This document shows positions 62,251 to 64,000 of a stretch of DNA of 64,000 nucleotides, piece by piece. The notes beneath the pieces are model-generated. The model searched no databases, had not been told where the DNA came from, and saw only the letters and a list, made by a program, of their open reading frames with translations. The stretch is taken from positions 1 to 64,000 of the forward strand of contig NJBN01000002.1 in assembly GCA_005223185.1 (NCBI GenBank). Direction: 5' to 3'. The number at the start of each line of letters is the position of its first letter. Position 1 is the stretch's first letter. Made by a program: the position numbers and the translations under genes. The stretch comes from a candidate division LCP-89 bacterium B3_LCP (GTDB taxonomy: Bacteria; Electryoneota; B3-LCP).

Positions 62251-62453
62251 AATCCAGTGATTATTCCAAATTGTCACTCCGTTGTCGCACCAGAATGAAT
62301 TTCTGGTGCTCAGTATCTTAACTACAAAGTCGTTGAAACGACTAAAATACTTCAGACTGCGGTATTGGCTTTCCCGTAGGGATTCTTATGGAACAGCCAA
62401 TTTGTACTACAAAATTGAGCACCGGAACTTCAGTCCGGTATGGAACGGTAGCT

Positions 62454-62506
62454 GTTGGGTTGTCCCGTAGGGACGGCTACGCCGCGCTACGCTTAACCCA
62501 ACCTAC
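62454..62506. repeat. 53-base hairpin element, copy 2
   Basis: Near-identical to 60160-60212. Confidence 0.8.
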
Positions 62507-62578
62507 AATTTACAAACTCCCAATTTATCCTTCATCCTTATATCCTTTCATTTAAATTCCCCCTGAAAAAAAATGCAC

Positions 62579-62607
62579 TTGACTTTCCGGTAAAACATCA
62601 TTATATT
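62579..62607 (+). promoter_or_regulatory. Promoter of the partial gene at the right edge
   Basis: TTGACT, 17 bases, TATATT, about 60 bases upstream of the ATG at 62667. Confidence 0.7.
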
Positions 62608-62666
62608 ATAAATTAGGTCTATCCGCAAAGTAGTTCGCTCGTCTGTAGTACCAATGTGGAGGAGTC

Positions 62667-64000
62667 ATGAGACGCCTGACATTCCTGGTGGCTTGCATTG
62701 CTCTGATCCCCTTCCTGCTTTTTGCCGCCCAATCAACTCACAAAATTCCGGTTGAAAACTATCCCGTAACAACCGGTGATGTAACTGTAATCGCACCCAC
62801 CAGTTTTCCGCCCTACCCAATCCCCGACAATCTGGACACGGTCGGTATAGTCGAAACCATCGGCACCACCTGGTATGAAAACCAGTGCCTGGGCGCTGCC
62901 GGACGCCGGATCAACCGTACGGAAGACGGCTACACTCATTTCGTCTGGGCTAATGGGGAGAATTTCGGGTCGTCACATCGAGTTTACTATAATTATGTCG
63001 ATCCCTCTGGAAACCAGGCTTGGCCCGGGACCGGTTATCCGCTTGTATCGGAACAATCAGGTTCACCGACTCTTGATGTAAGTGATGATGGTGGTTTGTT
63101 CGCCGCCATGAATTACTACAGTCAGTTCTACGGAATGTATCACACTGCTGTTACCTATCCATCTCCATGGCAACCTATTCCCAGCCAACCACCTCTGGCA
63201 AATGGAGAGCCGGTACTCTGGCCCAAGATCAGGTTAGATCGAAATGGAGGTATACATTTGATTGCCAGTACCAATACCTCGATGCCCGGCGATCCTCATC
63301 ACGATTATTACATTTCAGGGACTTATAATCCGGTCACATACACAATCAACTGGGATCCTTCCTGGACGCCGATGGATTGGACCATGACTGTAGCGTCCGA
63401 TATTGCTGCATCCAGCGTTTCCGACCGGATGGCATACGGATGGACTTACTGCCGCGATCAGGGATTTCCTTTTTACGGCGATTTCAGCCAGCGCAACAAT
63501 GACATTTACATATTGATCGATGAAGACGGCAGTAATCCCGATTATAACGAAGCTTTCAATCTGACCAATTTCTTCTATCCGGATTATGGCTGGTTGCCGG
63601 ATACGCTCTTAGCCAACATGGATACCCTGCGGGCTTACACGGACGTCTCCCTCTTCTTCGACCAGAATGATTTTCTCCATGTGGTTTTCACCACACCGGC
63701 GTATTTTCAGTTGCAGGGAACTACCTACTGGCACGCATCCATAATCTGGCACTGGTCAGAACAGACGGAGCAGTTTTCAACAATTCACAACGCCTTCGAT
63801 GATTATTGGTGGAATTTCGTTGACTGCGGAGCCTGGAATGTCAAGGCGCAACGGGGTCAGTTAGGGCAGGATCCCAGCACCGGTTATCTTTACTGCGCTT
63901 ATCAGGTGTACGACTGCGACCCGATGGCAATCAGCGCGGGTGGGTATCCTTCCGGCGAAATCTATATGTCCGTATCGACCGATGGTGGCAACAACTGGGC
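62667..64000 (+). CDS. Secreted protein, intact paralogue of the UGA-interrupted gene (truncated by window end)
   Basis: ATG at 62667 with GGAGGAGTC upstream. 444 codons are visible and the frame runs off the window. Signal peptide (MRRLTFLVACIALIPFLLFAA). It aligns from end to end with the two parts at 3869-4528 and 2195-3811: FPPYPIPDNLDTVG, IGTTWYENQ, YYNYVDPSGNQAWPGTGYP, KIRLDRNGGIHLIA, DYYISGTYNP, ASDIAASSVSD, IIWHWSEQ, AQRGQLGQDPSTGYLYCAYQVYDCDP and GEIYMSVSTDGGNNW. The repeated LDRNG / SVSTDGG turns resemble sialidase- or BNR-type propeller blades. The rest of the gene, presumably the shared domain and a sorting signal, lies outside the window. Function unknown. Confidence 0.8.
   Translation, partial: MRRLTFLVACIALIPFLLFAAQSTHKIPVENYPVTTGDVTVIAPTSFPPYPIPDNLDTVGIVETIGTTWYENQCLGAAGRRINRTEDGYTHFVWANGENFGSSHRVYYNYVDPSGNQAWPGTGYPLVSEQSGSPTLDVSDDGGLFAAMNYYSQFYGMYHTAVTYPSPWQPIPSQPPLANGEPVLWPKIRLDRNGGIHLIASTNTSMPGDPHHDYYISGTYNPVTYTINWDPSWTPMDWTMTVASDIAASSVSDRMAYGWTYCRDQGFPFYGDFSQRNNDIYILIDEDGSNPDYNEAFNLTNFFYPDYGWLPDTLLANMDTLRAYTDVSLFFDQNDFLHVVFTTPAYFQLQGTTYWHASIIWHWSEQTEQFSTIHNAFDDYWWNFVDCGAWNVKAQRGQLGQDPSTGYLYCAYQVYDCDPMAISAGGYPSGEIYMSVSTDGGNNW

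Larger units (their letters stand above)
62117..62666. other. Repeat-containing intergenic region
   Basis: About 550 bases, no gene. It carries the 29-base block also at 20223-20251 (62222-62250), AAGTCGTTGAAACGACT (62324-62340), the GAGCACCGGAACTT...AGTCCGGT hairpin (about 62404-62440), the 53-base element (62454-62506) and the promoter of the last gene. Confidence 0.6.

Noticed and set aside
62282-62470. 62-codon frame in the last repeat region
   Set aside because: Made entirely of repeat modules shared with other gaps.

Overview
The window reads as chromosomal DNA of a diderm (Gram-negative) bacterium, probably an uncultured lineage of the FCB supergroup. The main evidence is the number of large secreted proteins ending in a type IX secretion (Por) sorting domain of the YPNPFNP...G.Y...K.VL.K type. 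Supporting evidence is a TolC/MacAB-like export operon and a MurE with the DNPR motif of meso-diaminopimelate ligases. No phage, integrase, insertion sequence or CRISPR array was seen, and UGA is used as a normal stop codon.

Layout. 1-8.4 kb: a cluster of secreted sorting-domain proteins (a FecR-like glycine-rich protein, a protein broken by one in-frame UGA, and a gingipain-family C25 protease). 8.7-17 kb: a TPR protein, CCA-adding enzyme, Yip1-family membrane protein, a tolC-macA-macB-type export operon and an M23 peptidase. 18-25.5 kb: thiC-hpt, another sorting-domain protein, a pentapeptide-repeat protein fused to a potassium-channel pore, a small exported protein and a response-regulator receiver. 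25.8-32.4 kb: HyuA-type hydantoinase, zinc-knuckle pentapeptide protein, MBL hydrolase, GtrA-family protein and an S9 peptidase. 32.8-50.4 kb: a complete division and cell-wall cluster, mraZ-rsmH-ftsL-ftsI-murE-murF-mraY-murD-ftsW-murG-murC-murB-ftsQ-ftsA-ftsZ, mostly overlapping or within a few bases and lacking ddl. 50.4-64 kb: radical SAM protein, sulfotransferase, FnIII sorting-domain protein, tRNA-Thr(CGU), an FAD amine-oxidase-like enzyme with a GT-C glycosyltransferase, a repeat-rich island, another sorting-domain protein, and at the right edge a truncated paralogue of the UGA-broken gene.

Regulation is unusually legible. At least twelve transcription units are preceded by a TTGAC(A/T)-like -35, mostly a 17-base spacer, and a TATATT or TATACT -10. 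Two other units (receiver protein, GtrA) have the -10 but an FNR/CRP-type TGAT-N4-ATCA palindrome in place of the -35. Two more (tolC operon, sulfotransferase) have sigma-54-type TGGCA(C/T)-N5-TTGC sites. Intergenic gaps carry several families of hairpin-forming repeats shared between distant gaps.

The most interesting leads are the exported pentapeptide-repeat/K+-channel fusion, whose predicted topology puts the pore loop on the cytoplasmic side; a shared domain of about 130 residues preceding the sorting signal in four otherwise unrelated secreted proteins; the in-frame UGA in one sorting-domain protein next to signs of gene conversion; and the modular intergenic repeats. All functional calls come from reading motifs; no database search was run.
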